Part shown: positions 23,781-35,466 of the stretch, one piece after another
How positions within the stretch are numbered: position 1 is the first letter of the stretch
How the letters are laid out: every line of letters begins with the position of its first letter
From: Ampelomyces quisqualis
Taxonomy: Eukaryota; Ascomycota; Dothideomycetes; Pleosporales; Phaeosphaeriaceae
Reading direction: 5' to 3'
Length of the DNA stretch: 64,000 nucleotides
NCBI GenBank assembly: GCA_018398575.1
Contig: JAGTXZ010000003.1
Coordinates: 1,674,001 to 1,738,000 of the forward strand
The notes under the pieces: model-generated
The model's database searches: none
What the model saw: the letters and a program-made list of their open reading frames with translations, nothing else
What the model was told of the DNA's origin: nothing
Made by a program: the position numbers and the translations under genes

Positions 23781-24331
23781 TTTACGTGACTCAACCACTA
23801 ATAGGTCGACCTTTGGCATGCCAATGGACCTTGTACGCTCAGTGGTAGACGAAAGTCGCTCAGACAACGTCGATTTACAAAGTAAGTCTCGAAAATAGAC
23901 AGGCCTTGACATGTGATCGTCCGACCACGAATCAATACTAGGCCTGGTGTTCTCGCTCTGTACACAGTTTACGGTTTTAAGAGCTACATTAGACAGAACG
24001 GTGGGATAGTGTAAGCTTAACCCACCTGTGTGTCTGAAACTGCAAGTGAAGGTCCACGGGTACTGAGGGTGGAGTGCGCGGCAATGCGATGTATGGGCAT
24101 GGCCAATCTTTCTTGCAGATAGCGTTTTGCCATGTCACCGCAGCGCACTTCTCATGGCCCCAGGTATAACAACACGTGATTGCATCCAGCTTCATACGTA
24201 CTGACGTGGCTGAGCTGATCAGCTTGGACACATAAGAACTGAGGATATTATCTGCATTCATCCGTGTACAACGACTTTGCCTACTTGATGCTCGCAAACA
24301 CGTCTAACACAAATGAATAGAGCGAACTTGA
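23781..24331. other. Intergenic, no gene seen
   Basis: About 550 bp with only short unsupported frames. Confidence 0.5.
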
Positions 24332-24673
24332 TTGTCCAAGGCCGGATCTTGGGTGGAACGATCGCTGCCTACGAAAATGCTAAGAAGAGCTTCAGGTGTG
24401 TGCTCAGTCATCAATTACGAGCTTCGCGAGGGCGAACCGTCCAGAAGTGTTGGAAGTAATCTGTTGGAGATGATTGTGCAGCACGAGGATCTTCAAAATG
24501 TCTTCTCTGGGATTGTCATCGGATCGCAGTTCGACGCGGCGATACTTCAGCTCTACCTAGATTGTATACAGTTGGCCGCGAATATGTACTGCTGCTTGTG
24601 GATTAAGGATGATGATGTCCGAGGTGTTTTGTTCAAGGTCATCAACAGCAAAGCAAGTCCCTTCAGGCTGTGA
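24332..24673 (+). CDS. Unrecognised 113-residue reading frame
   Basis: An ATG-started frame encodes a 113-residue protein with an amphipathic or hydrophobic middle (FSGIVIGSQFDAAILQLYLD, IQLAANMYCCLWIK). No signal peptide, motif or family is recognised. It stands alone in about 2.8 kb without other genes. It may be a species-specific gene, an exon fragment or a chance frame. Confidence 0.2.
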   Translation: MSKAGSWVERSLPTKMLRRASGVCSVINYELREGEPSRSVGSNLLEMIVQHEDLQNVFSGIVIGSQFDAAILQLYLDCIQLAANMYCCLWIKDDDVRGVLFKVINSKASPFRL

Positions 24674-26188
24674 GAGAAGCATACTAGTCTGTCTCTGCAG
24701 AAAGCAATGCAGTACTCCGTAGAGTCAAGCATACTAGCCTATCGTAATGCAGCTTCGAGTGGATACTACACCAAATTGAACCACGCAATCAGTAGAAAGT
24801 TGCATGTGAGCATTCGGTTCGAGGCATCTGAACGGACACCGAACTGACTCAACAAGCTGGTGCAACATGCGGGCAAAATTGGAACATCATGCAGCACAGC
24901 CGCCCCACTCAGATGCTGCACTGAGCCCAAGCACGATCTCGGACCGCAGTTCGCCACGGAAGCCACCCGCACGACATGCTTGATGCAAGCCCCCTTTGCC
25001 TCCCCAATGGTCATTCCGGGCCCTTAGTCGGCTACTGAGTTAGCACTGTTCGCTCGTATGACCAACATTATGAGCTGTCGAATTACTGAAGAGTGCAGGT
25101 TTGCCTGCTGGAGGCAACCTAGGAAGGTGGATGAAGGAGGCACGCCATGTGGATTGCGCGGCGGCATGGAAACAGGGTCCTTCATGGCTGCCAGCTCCTT
25201 AGAAGCTTGCCAAACCTGCTGAAGCCAACCAATACATTGAAATGCGTGCCTGTAGTTGTGTGGTCAGGCGACTACTTGGTGCTTGTTGAAGGGTGCTGAA
25301 GCAAAAGTGCAATTGAACTGCATTGCATGATTGCTGTACGGAGTAGGTGTGGACAATCAGGCTCGGGGAAAAAGACGACTTAGCCTCTGGCTGGCAGTAA
25401 CCATGGTAGATGAGATGCTTCACCACCCAGAAGAAATGGTATACGCGTGACCTGCATCAAGGCTACAAATTGCAGGCCGAGAATGACTGAAGTACTTATG
25501 CACTTTGCCAAATCTCACAGTGAGCCCAAGCGACATGAGGTTGCGCACCCACAGCCTGGCCTCAGCATAAACAGTATATCGGAAAGGAGGCGACGCCGTG
25601 TGAGACCCGGGAGTGGGCGGCAGCCAGTCGGAGCAGAAGCTCGATTTGGATGAACGCGTAGTACAGGAGACCTTGTTGGTGCGATGTGCCAAGTAGGCGT
25701 AGCAACAATAATTGCAAGGCAAATATCTGAAAGGCCAGCCAAGTTGGGACTTGAATGACGGACAATTGGAAACGAACTAGACGCAGGAGCGGCTTAGGCC
25801 CCGCCCCGCTGGCGGAACATGCGAGAACTCGACTCCATTCACTCCATCAAGCTGTTTGCTCGACAAGGCTAGCATTTCCCTCTTCTGCCCTCGATGTTTG
25901 TTTGAGTCAGCGAGTGACTCGGTGCACACACGTATTCCCGCCTTTCCTGTGTGGGCTTACAACATCCACCCCCGATCGTTCTGCGACCACCAACCCGCCG
26001 TCAACCAACCAGTTTGTCGGGTAGTCCTTGAGCGTGTGGTGCTCACTTCTGCAACGCCATTGGTGGGCAGGCTGTCGTGCCGTGAGAAGCTTGCTCTTTC
26101 AAGGTCGCATACAGCGTCATCGAGGGCAATTTGTCGTGTGCTGCGCATCTGCTGGGTCCACTCACCTAACTGTTATACTGAACACATT
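24674..26188. other. Long intergenic region
   Basis: About 1.5 kb with no supported gene. It contains TACTCCGTA at 24713-24721 and TACGGAGTA at 25337-25345, the intergenic word described in the findings. The right end merges into the leader of the SR/RGG protein gene. Confidence 0.5.
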
Positions 26189-26602
26189 ATGGGTAAGAGC
26201 TAGTCCTCCGTGACTTCCCCGCGCCATCACGGTTCTGCCTCCTCGCACATCTTGACATTGTGACATTTTCTCTTGCTGACTCCGGCCCTGCCAGACGACA
26301 ACTACCGCCCTGCAGCTGAAGACAGGGTAAGTACCGTCTTCTTCGTCTCTGCTTCCCCATCCTGCGACCTGGTCAGGTAGCCCTTATCGCTGGCCGAGTC
26401 TCCGTACGGATAGTCTGAGTGCTGTCAGGCCTCGATCAGCGCTCGCACGTGACCAGTCGGTAACTGCCGCCAAGACGCCTTGACTTGCAAACCATCAACT
26501 TAACCATCAACAATCAACAGCAACAGCAACAACAGCACCCGCCAATTCAGATTTCACTGTTTCTTGCTTTGCTTCCTACTTGCTCATTCACACGTCGACA
26601 TT
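26189..26602 (+). promoter_or_regulatory. Probable spliced 5' leader with mini-exon and upstream ATG
   Basis: An ATG at 26189 is followed at 26193 by a consensus donor (GGTAAGAG). A good acceptor (CCTGCCAG) at 26294 opens a 32-nt mini-exon that ends at 26326 before another consensus donor (GTAAGT). Together they could encode a 12-residue upstream peptide. A CAACAG-rich tract (26,511-26,537) precedes the main ATG at 26603. The layout suggests an intron-containing 5' UTR with an upstream reading frame, inferred from splice-site shape only. Confidence 0.35.
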
Positions 26603-28270
26603 ATGTCGTACGAAGCTGACCAGTATGACCAGCGCGATCGCTCACCTCGTAGACGCTCTCGCTCTCCACGACGCACCAGACGCTCGTACTCACCTCGAAG
26701 CCGCTCTCGTAGCCGGGGAGGAGACCGTGACGAATACCGTCGCAGCGATCGCCGTTCAAGGTCGCCCAACAGCGGTGCCCAAGGTGCGGGTGGCTACCAG
26801 TCGTACGGCGCAGGTCGAGGAGCTCCGGCGCGTTCAGTAGAAGGCAAGGACAACATGATGCAGAGCATTCGAGATTCATCGCAGCAGGATCGCCGCGTCT
26901 ACGTCGGCAACCTGTCCTATGATGTGAAGTGGCATCACCTGAAGGATTTCATGCGACAAGGTACGAACACCGCGTGGGCTGCAAGACTCAAGCTGACAGC
27001 GGCGCAGCTGGTGAAGTTCTCTTCGCCGACGTACTACTCCTTCCCAATGGAATGTCAAAGGTAATGAACTGAAGGCTGGTCTTGATCGTGAGAAGGACGG
27101 AGGTTGACTGGCTTTTGCTTGGGTGTAGGGCTGTGGCATAGTGGAATATGCCACTCGGGAGCAGGCGCAAAATGCCGTGGCGACGCTCAGCAATCAGAAC
27201 CTCATGGGCCGACTCGTGTACGTTCGCGAAGATCGAGAGGCCGAGCCTCGTTTCAGCAACCCGACCACCGCACGCGGAGGCTTCGAAGGCGGCGCCGGCC
27301 AAATGCGCGGCGGCGGATTCCAACAGGGCTTCGGCGGTCCTCCCGGCGGAGCTCCCGGCGGAGGTGGTAGGCAGGTTTATGTTGCCAATGTTTGTGACCC
27401 ATTTCCTTTTCATCTCCCCCCCTCATGAGCACTTACTGACTGTCGCTCTCAGCTTCCCTACAACGTCGGCTGGCAAGACCTCAAAGACCTCTTCCGTCAG
27501 GCTGCGCACACTGGCTCTGTCCTTCGCGCCGATGTACACATGGCTCCTGACGGTCGTCCCAAGGGCTCGGGCATAGTAGCATTCGAGACTGTTGATGATG
27601 CGCGAAACGCCATCAATCAGTTCAACGGCTATGAGTGGCAAGGTCGCAATCTTGAGGTTCGCGAAGACCGTTTTGCCGGCGCTCCTGGTGGCCGCGGTGG
27701 TCGTGGAGGCTTCGGAGGAGGCTTCGGAGCTCGCGGAGGCTTCGGCGGCCGTGGCGGTTTTGGCGGTGGCTTTGGTGGAGGACGTGGAGGCTATGGAGGT
27801 GGAAGCTTTGGCGGTCCACCCGGCGGCGGTCCAGGCTTCGAGGCAAACACTGGCTCCAACCCACCCAACCCGTTTACAGACTTCGCGACCGCCGGTGGAG
27901 AGCCCAGTAACACTATCCACGTTCGCAACTTGCCCTGGTCGACCAGCAACGAGGACCTTGTAGAGCTCTTCACCACGATCGGTAAGGTTGAGCGTGCCGA
28001 GATCCAGTACGAGCCAAATGGTCGCTCCCGCGGAACTGGCGTGGTCGAATTCGAGAAGAATGAGGATGCTGACACCGCCATCTGTAAGTCTCCCCAGCTT
28101 ATACCACAACCCGACCACAACTAACCATAGCAACAGCCAAGTTCACTGGCTACCAGTACGGCGGCAGGCCTCTCGGCCTCAACTACGTCAAGTACTCCAA
28201 CCAGAGCAATGACGAGGCTATGGAGGGCACTGAGCACACCAGCGGCTTGACCCAGGATCAGATCATGTAA
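26603..28270 (+). CDS. SR/RGG RNA-binding protein with three RRMs (Gbp2/Hrb1-like)
   Basis: Exons 26603-26960, 27008-27060, 27129-27389, 27453-28083 and 28137-28270 give 478 residues. The N terminus is an RS domain (SPRRRSRSPRRTRRSYSPRS). RRM1 carries RRVYVGNLSYDV and GIVEYATREQA, RRM2 RQVYVAN-LPYNVGWQDLK and GSGIVAFETVDDA, and RRM3 NTIHVRNLPWSTSNEDL and GTGVVEFEKNEDA. Glycine/arginine-rich RGG-FGG linkers lie before RRM2 and, much longer, between RRM2 and RRM3 (about 27,680-27,840). This order matches yeast Gbp2/Hrb1, which bind spliced mRNA and act in nuclear mRNA export and quality control. The last acceptor is ambiguous: AG at 28130 or 28136, both in frame, differing by two residues. Confidence 0.93.
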
Positions 28271-28588
28271 CCTTGTTGCCGTAGCTCGCCTCATATACAG
28301 CAATAAGCTTTATATAGAGCTCGGTATGGGGTTCATATCCTCACTTGTAAGTGCGAAGCAAAAGGCCTCGAGCCATGTACTTCGACATGCGCTACGTCCC
28401 TCCGCGAGACTGGAAATGGGGGGCACTCTTAGCGCTCTAGGAAGACTTGGTGGAGGTCATCAGGTGTTGGACAAAATTTCTCATGTACTCATAAAAGACA
28501 GACTTCGGGTGTAGCTTCTGTAATGCATTCGCATCTACCTCGTCGTTTCATGATCTCTCCGTGTTCAGCTGGGAATTACCACAGATTA
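28271..28588. other. Convergent 3' spacer
   Basis: About 320 bp between the SR/RGG gene (+) and the mitochondrial carrier (-); no gene seen. Confidence 0.5.
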
Positions 28589-29613
28589 TCATGACTTTGG
28601 TAGAGCACGCATCATCCACTCGTATACTGCCCATTGAACGGCGTTCACAACGAATGCCCGGATGCTACAGATACCCAGTCCGCGAAAGAATACGCCCGCG
28701 CCCTCTGTGCGTTGTGCATGTTTAGCGATCTCCATGGCACTCAATCGCGTTTCTGACACCTCAAGTTGCAATAGTGCCCGATGTTCGGCATGTAATTGTA
28801 ATCCCTGGTGTAGCGTTTGCGTTTGCACCCTCGTCTTGATCACATCTAGCGGAAAGATGGAAGCCCAGGTCACGATACCCGCGAGTCCTCCGCAGAGTAG
28901 CACTTTCATAGCTGCGTCTCTGTTCGAATCGTCTGGCGATGTCCATGACTGCTTCATCCACTCGTACGACCAGAAGCTGTACGCCATCAATTTCCCCTCC
29001 GCTGTATAGAACTGCTTAGGATGACTTACTAAAAGCCATACCCTACTGCATCTCTTACACTTGTGATTCCACCGCCGTAGTATAGACCCCTAATACCATA
29101 TCTTCTCCATGTGTCTTTCGCGATCGACCACGAGCTTACATTGCGCTCAGTCGAGACTTGAGCCCGGCATTTTATGAGCTCGGTGGGTGCGGATACCACG
29201 AAGGATGCGAGGCCACCTGTGGCGCCAGCGAGCCAGACTTTGGGCAACGATTTCGGAGCGTCAGGAGAGTCTGAGAGCAGCGCAAGCGTGCGGTTGTACG
29301 TTACGAAGAGGAGTGCGTTGAGCGCGCCATAGCCGAGTATGGGTGCTGTTGCGCCTATGCTTTGAAGCTCAAGTCAGCTACACCTGGTCTTCCACATTGA
29401 CAAGCTACAAAAAAGTGGCTACTCACCTCTGACTAGGGCCCCAGCATTCTCAAACTGTCCTCGGAAGCCCTGAGGGATAGCCACGGTCGATGTAGCATCT
29501 GCTGCTACAGCAACCTTTCCTGCTTGTAATCGTGTTTTCACGAGGTCGAGCGGGTTACCAATTATGATACTTGCTGCTCCGGAGATGTAGCCGGCCCAGA
29601 AATCTGCTGACAT
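28589..29613 (-). CDS. Mitochondrial carrier family protein
   Basis: Exons 29613-29427, 29354-29030 and 28976-28589 give 299 residues, the usual size of this family. Three tandem repeats are each marked by the PxD/ExxK/R signature after the odd-numbered helices: NPLDLVKTRLQ near residue 20, APTELIKCRAQ in the middle and FPLDVIKTRVQ in the last third. The second signature has Glu in place of Asp, as allowed. The protein is expected in the mitochondrial inner membrane with six helices. The sequence resembles the amino-acid/acylcarnitine branch (YMC/ORT-like), but the substrate cannot be assigned by eye. Introns are 72 and 53 bp, both GT-AG. Confidence 0.9.
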
Positions 29614-30702
29614 GGCTGCTGAACAGCATGGCGGGAGGGAATGCTGAGGGTTGGTTACGACTCACCGTTGGATTGTGGGGCTGCTGGCTGTTTGCGGCAT
29701 CCGAGGCTTGAGAGGGATCTAGGCGTAGTAGGACCGCAGCTTCAAGACTCTGGTGGATGCTCCATGTCACATGGTTTAACCATCTTCGGGCTCCAGAACC
29801 CAGTCTCAAACACTATGCAGAGAAAACAGTTAACGCCATCCCATTACTGGAAGGAAATCTTGTATCGGCAAGCCTGCAAACTGCAAAGCAGCAATAAAGC
29901 ATCACCCATCATTACAGGAATGGTTCGCGGTCTCAATTGATCGCACTTGCTCAAAAAAAGACCGTATAGTACCTTGTGTCTCCCAATGAATCTGAAGATT
30001 GCCGTCGCTGCGGTAACAGCGCCTACTTGTACGGACTATATCCTCACTAGTGTGCGCAGCCATGATTGAAGAGGGAACATCAAGGTTGGGTAGGCAAGCA
30101 GTCACAGCAGTCAAATCCCGAGTGGTGACTCTGGTATTTTTGACGCAAATGAAACTATCGAGCTATGACATAGATGCATCACCTCGTGCCAGATCTCGTG
30201 GATTGGATTTATGGCTATAGAGACACCGATGGTGGCGTTGCATGTCGATGAATCACCACGCTCGGACCAAGAGGCTGAGAGCTTAGGCACGTCGATCGAC
30301 CTTGTGAACCCTCACCCGCCACCTAACAATCGCCTCTCACTTCACTTCCGTCCGCACTCATTTTACTTGACTTATTTCATTGCATTCTACAGTCTATTAC
30401 ACACAGCTTCGTACAGTCGGGCGACCGCACCGTACTCCCTCTAGACCGTCGTCATTGAAACATGAGAGCGCGATTAAAGCCACTGTTTCGAGATCAGTCA
30501 CACTGTGAGCCTCACTTCATACCTTGTTCCCAAAGTCGGCGAGGGCATTGGTAACATACTCATTGCTGCACGAGGGTGCCCGCTATACTGCTCACTGTTC
30601 GAGTAGCTAATCTGCCTCAGTCACTTCGTCCCTCTAGCATTCTCGCCGGCAACGCCTCGACTTTTGCCTCGATCCTAGATTCGCCCCTGTTTAGACCAAG
30701 TT
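29614..30702. other. Divergent promoter region
   Basis: About 1.1 kb shared between the carrier gene (-) and the NYN-domain gene (+). Only weak, unsupported short frames are present; no distinct motif recognised. Confidence 0.5.
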
Positions 30703-32436
30703 ATGCCTTCACAACCATTTGATTCAGGCTGGAACTTCAGCCCTGTTTTCGACCTCATCGACTCGGATGCCCAGAATGTTACGTCGCCCAACTTGCGTTC
30801 GTCAGAGGCGCGCTCTTCTGCATTAGCTGGAGGAGGCGTTGGCCTAGGCGATTTTGGCAAGCTATTCGAGGGGTTGGGTATGCGTACAGATATCATAGCA
30901 CCACTACCATCACTCGACGAATCGGAGCTTAGTAACTCGGATGACGCTTTACTGCCATCCCCCATACTCTCAACTAGGCCAACACCGGTTCCACGCAACG
31001 ACTCAGATATACCATCGGCAGAGATAATAGCGAAGACTGTCCCTCCCGGTACCACGAAGAAGCAACGGCGTAAAGCGCGTAGAGAAGCCGAGAAGGCCCT
31101 GTTGCAGGCGGTCACGAATAATGAAGAGCAAGTAGTCGAGGCCACCACCCAGACTCTTGTAGAGCTTGCCCACGCGGAGCGAGTAGAAGTCATCTTGGAT
31201 ACACCCACTAAGCCCACAAGGGCACGATCCAATGTCGGGGCGAAGGTCAGACCAACAAGCCCAGTGAAATCATCAATTGGAATCCAAGTACCCCAAACAC
31301 CTGTTACTCAGCGTCCGGTGCTTACCAACCGACCGCAATTTTCAGTCGTTCCGGTGACGCCGCAAGCTCAGGCTCAGACAGGGCTACCCGGACGAGACCT
31401 TCGTATGGATACATTCGCGCCACATGAAACCTTATTTGCACCTCAACATGCACCGCAAGCAATCACGCCTGTCGGATCTAGTCTGATACCTAGGACCGTC
31501 CGTCCCGCCACTATCAAGCGGCACTCCCATCCTACTGCTAGGCACTCGGATATACCAGTAACGCCTGTTCCTGGGCCGTTCTCTCCCGCAAAGCCCGCAC
31601 CGTGCAGGCCTCTCATTACACTTCGGTCACAAGTAGACCGACATTTCCATCTATTCGAGACACTGGTAGCACGATTTCCCGAGGAGAGGAAATGGCTGGT
31701 GGCTCCACGCCAGCTGGTGAACGAGAATACGAAATCCGAAGGTATACATGTCTTCGTGGACGCATCCAACATTATGATTGGATTCAAAGACATGCTAGGG
31801 CTGAGCGGCATGCAACGCCAAGACATGTCCTTTGACAGTCTCGCGCTGCTCATGGAACGACGGCGTCCAGTCGCCAAACGCTGCTTTGTTGGGTCTCACC
31901 GCGAGGCCAACCCGCTGCCGCACATTCAACGACTTGTAGAAACATGTAAAGCTGTCGGGTATGAATGCAATGTGCAGGAACAGGTGTACATCGCGCGCGA
32001 GGAGTCGCAGAAGAAGAAATTCTTCAACGATGTCAACAAGCTAGGCTGGCAGAAGGCTATTCAAAAGCGCTCAGGCAGCGGTAGTGACTCTGAGACGGGT
32101 ATCACTGCTGTTCCGAAGACGGCTTCTGCTCCGAAATGGGTGGAACAGGGGGTTGACGAGCTTCTTCACCTGAAGATGTGCCAGAGCTTACTGGATACCG
32201 AAGTGCCGAGCACTGTTGTTCTGGCGACAGGCGACGGGGCTGAAGCGGAGATGTCGGATGGGTTCCTGGCTCATGTTGAGCGGGCTCTGAGAAAGGGATG
32301 GAAGGTGGAGCTCGTCACGTGGAGGCAGCAAACGAATGGTGGGTACAAACGGAAGGCGTTCAGACAAAAGTGGGGCGAGCAGTTCACAATCACAGAACTG
32401 GATGAGTTCCTGGAGGATCTCATTGATACGCCTTAG
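30703..32436 (+). CDS. NYN-domain (PIN-like) RNase family protein
   Basis: One uninterrupted exon of 577 residues. The N-terminal half is low-complexity, Pro/Ser/Thr-rich, with a basic patch (KKQRRKARREAEK) that may be a nuclear signal or RNA-binding segment. The C-terminal half is a NYN domain. GIHVFVDASNIMIGF carries the first catalytic Asp, KWVEQGVDELLHLKMC the second acidic cluster, and VVLATGDGAEAEMSDGFL the third. GWKVELVTW is the closing strand. NYN proteins are PIN-fold nucleases acting on RNA, as in limkain/MARF1. The acidic residues appear preserved, so it may be active. The partner and target are unknown. Confidence 0.85.
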   Translation: MPSQPFDSGWNFSPVFDLIDSDAQNVTSPNLRSSEARSSALAGGGVGLGDFGKLFEGLGMRTDIIAPLPSLDESELSNSDDALLPSPILSTRPTPVPRNDSDIPSAEIIAKTVPPGTTKKQRRKARREAEKALLQAVTNNEEQVVEATTQTLVELAHAERVEVILDTPTKPTRARSNVGAKVRPTSPVKSSIGIQVPQTPVTQRPVLTNRPQFSVVPVTPQAQAQTGLPGRDLRMDTFAPHETLFAPQHAPQAITPVGSSLIPRTVRPATIKRHSHPTARHSDIPVTPVPGPFSPAKPAPCRPLITLRSQVDRHFHLFETLVARFPEERKWLVAPRQLVNENTKSEGIHVFVDASNIMIGFKDMLGLSGMQRQDMSFDSLALLMERRRPVAKRCFVGSHREANPLPHIQRLVETCKAVGYECNVQEQVYIAREESQKKKFFNDVNKLGWQKAIQKRSGSGSDSETGITAVPKTASAPKWVEQGVDELLHLKMCQSLLDTEVPSTVVLATGDGAEAEMSDGFLAHVERALRKGWKVELVTWRQQTNGGYKRKAFRQKWGEQFTITELDEFLEDLIDTP

Positions 32437-33951
32437 CAGCCTGCAAGCCAAAGAGGACACGCGGTTGCATGCAGTTGCCGATATGAGGCATGTTTGTAAG
32501 CGTGGGCGTTGTACGGCAATTAGGGTTATGGTAGACGGTTGTGTGCCCTTCTGTTGCCGTTCAGCGTATAGTGTTGAAAGCGAAATGACCCCAGCATTTC
32601 ACTATGGCGTTTGTTTGGCTTTGAAGTTGGGGATTCTTGCGAAAGCCTGGTGAAATTCCCAAGATGGGTCCAGCCCGATTCGTGCATGTTTTCACGATGG
32701 TCCACGGACCAAGAGAAAGGCCCGCTTCCGTGCCGGATCCTGCTTGGAGGATCAGCTCGGGCTTTTTTGCGCGCAGAGCGCATGCGAACACACCACAGTG
32801 ACACAGCACTGAGCAGGTTGAGTACATACGCGATGCGCGTTGACTCGCGTGTTGTGCCCGTGAAACAAGGCGCTGAATGTTGCACATGACGTGTGACTCG
32901 TGAGACATGGCATTGTGCCCATGTGGGAGATTATTGCAATATACAAACAGATTTTTTTTTCTTCCTTTTTTTTGGGGGGGCGGGTTTTCCATGTTTTCGC
33001 CTGAGCATTCCTTTCCTGAGCAGTCGAAATCTATCGAAACGTTCAAGGGACTCACATCCTGATGGAGTACCTGCTTCCGTTGATTCTGGCCAGCGAAACC
33101 TGTCGCGTGGTCACGTTGACGTGCGGTTGCCAAGGTTTGTCCGAGCCTTTTCGCACGAAACCGCCAAAGTGGGCAGTGGCTGGGACAGCCGGGCGGGAAA
33201 AGGAAATTGCGACCGTGCGAATCCATCGGCGCCGTTGTTTTGCCGAGCCAAGCTTCGGACATGGGTTGGCCCGGAGGGTGCGAGATGCCGAGCGCCGAGC
33301 GGGCGGCTACAGAGTACAGTCAGCAAAGAGGCAGCAGATGTTGCTGGGCAATGCGATTGGTCAGCAGCACGTCAAGGCAAAAGACTCCTGTGTACGGAGT
33401 ACTCTGGATGTCAGATTTGGTAGGGCGGACAAGCAAGCGCTCAACGGGCTGATGTTGACGCCGTGTTACCAGTGACATGAGGCCTTGTCACCACGCGAGC
33501 CCCGTGCAGTGCACGCAGCGTCCGTGCCAGCAGTGAGCACAGGAATGGAAATCAAGCAGCGCGGGAAACGGTCAGTGACTCCGTACTCCGTACTGCGTAT
33601 CTCGCTACTAGTGACACGATGCGAGTAGCCGAGATTTGGGAGGACCCGCGCCTGTCTGGGTCCGGCTAGCGCCTCACTGCGCGGGCAAGCCTCAGCCATC
33701 CGGAGCTCCCACGGCGGCCTCTTTCATAATCCCCAGTCAGTCCGCGCTGTTCCGCTGCTCCTGCCTCCCCATCCCGCCCACTCCGTACGGCCTGCTGGTG
33801 CTTCTCCAACCCTCCGCCAGCACCGCACCGCGCCCACCAGCCCGCCACTTCACTGTCGCCTGTGTCGCCGCTTCCTGCCACCTCCGTCATCACTCCCGGC
33901 GCCTGCGCACCCCGATCGCGCTTCGACCGCCAACATCCACAGCCGCCCGCC
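32437..33951. other. Long intergenic region, AUR1 promoter
   Basis: About 1.5 kb with no supported gene. It contains a homopolymer tract (32,952-32,980) and TACGGAGTA/TACTCCGTA words at 33393-33401 and 33584-33592. Confidence 0.55.
32951..32982. repeat. Poly-T / poly-G low-complexity tract
   Basis: Runs of nine and eight or nine T interrupted by CTTCC are followed at once by a run of seven G. This is a pyrimidine-to-purine switch, prone to slippage and able to form unusual structure. Confidence 0.7.
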
Positions 33952-35466
33952 ATGACGAACAAGAGCTACCTCGCCTTCCTCGACAATTCTCACCCCGCCG
34001 ACATGCTTTCACGAACAAAGGTCCCCGGCCTTGCCGCCCTGCCCAGCTTTATCCCCCATCGCGTGCGCAGGAAGTGGAGGGCCACCAAGTCGAGGATTCG
34101 CAGTCGCCAGTCGGTCACGTCGTCCATCGCCTCGCTCGAGACGTCGCTGTCGCCCTCGGACACGCTCAAGTCGCTACGGACACACCCGTGGTCCATCTAC
34201 GACGCCCAGTACCTCTTCCTCGCCATCGTCGCCATCTTTTCCCTGTCCGTCAGCGAAGCCCCGGGGCCGTTCGCAAAGACATTTGTCGCTGGCCTGCTTA
34301 TGACTGGCCTTTGTCTGCCCATCACGCGCCAATTTCTCCTCCCATTACTCCCTACGCTTACATGGTTTCTACTATTCTCAAGTTGCAAGTACGTCACCCT
34401 TGCACCTGCGCCACACTCTGTCGCCTTGGCTGTGCTGCTCCACTTCGGAACCAGCGGCAACCACGGCTTTCCAACTTCTACGCTTGCATACCCACAGCGA
34501 CTAACTGTAAATTCGTAGGTACATTCCCACCGACTACCGTCCTGCCATCTGGGTGCGCGTACTGCCCGCACTCGAAAACATCCTATATGGCGCCAACCTC
34601 AGCAACATCCTAGCGGCACACAAGCACACAGTCCTCGACCTGCTAGCGTGGCTACCATACGGAGTCGTCCATTATGTGTCACCCGTCATTGTTAGTGGCT
34701 GTATGTTCATCTGGGGCCCTCCAGGCACCCTCCCGACCTGGGCACGCGCTTTCGGATACATGAATATCACAGCTGTCCTCATCCAGACAGTCTTCCCTTG
34801 CTCGCCTCCATGGTACGAAAACACTTATGGCTTGGCCCCGGCCAACTATTCCATTGCAGGAGACGCTGCAGGTCTGAAGGCGATCGACAAGCTGTTCGGC
34901 ATTGATCTTTACACCTCTGGATTCCACGCCTCCCCGGTCGTCTTCGGAGCTTTTCCCTCATTGCACTCCGGATGGGCCACGCTTGAGACGCTCTTCATGG
35001 GACACCTATTCCCCAAGCTACTTCCAGTCTACATTTTCTACACCATGTGGCTGTGGTGGTCCACCATGTACCTCTCGCATCACTATGCTGTCGACCTGGT
35101 GGCTGGCAGTCTGCGTAAGTTCAATTTCAACAGTGTTTTGGCCAAAGCTTACAACGTCTAGTCGCCGGAATCTGCTTCTTCTTCGGTCGCGCCAAGTTTC
35201 TGCCTCGCCCGCAGGCCGACAAGGAGTTCCGCTGGGACTATGACTACATCGAGATGGGTGACCCAACGGACGGAGCTGGCTACAGCATGCTCGACATCTA
35301 CGAAGAATTCCAGCCTCAGTCCGACTCTGACGAATGGGCCAGCGGCTCTTCTTCCTCCTACTCTACTGGCGGCCGCAGCCCCTTGGGCGCACGCTCCCCT
35401 GTTGATACCGACGCCCAGAGCCTCTGGGATGGCGACACCGTCGGATCCGATACCGAACAGCGATAG
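33952..35466 (+). CDS. AUR1: Inositol phosphorylceramide synthase catalytic subunit
   Basis: Exons 33952-34388, 34519-35114 and 35162-35466 give 445 residues; introns are 130 and 47 bp. The enzyme transfers phosphoinositol from phosphatidylinositol to ceramide in the Golgi, an essential fungal step and the target of aureobasidin A. Family features are CK-YIPTDYRPAIW and LENILYGANLSNIL, several membrane helices, and the two PAP2-type motifs FPSLHSGWATLE and SHHYAVDLVAGS with their catalytic histidines. The tail is acidic and Ser-rich, ending SDTEQR, and is presumably cytosolic. The ATG at 33952 gives a normal-length N tail (MTNKSYLAFLDNS). The frame is also open upstream, but no family sequence extends there. 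Confidence 0.94.

Noticed and set aside
26189..26602. Upstream mini-exon as the true N terminus of the SR/RGG protein.
   Set aside because: The acceptors I checked before ATG 26603 have the wrong phase to join the mini-exon in frame, and the RS domain starts naturally at 26603.
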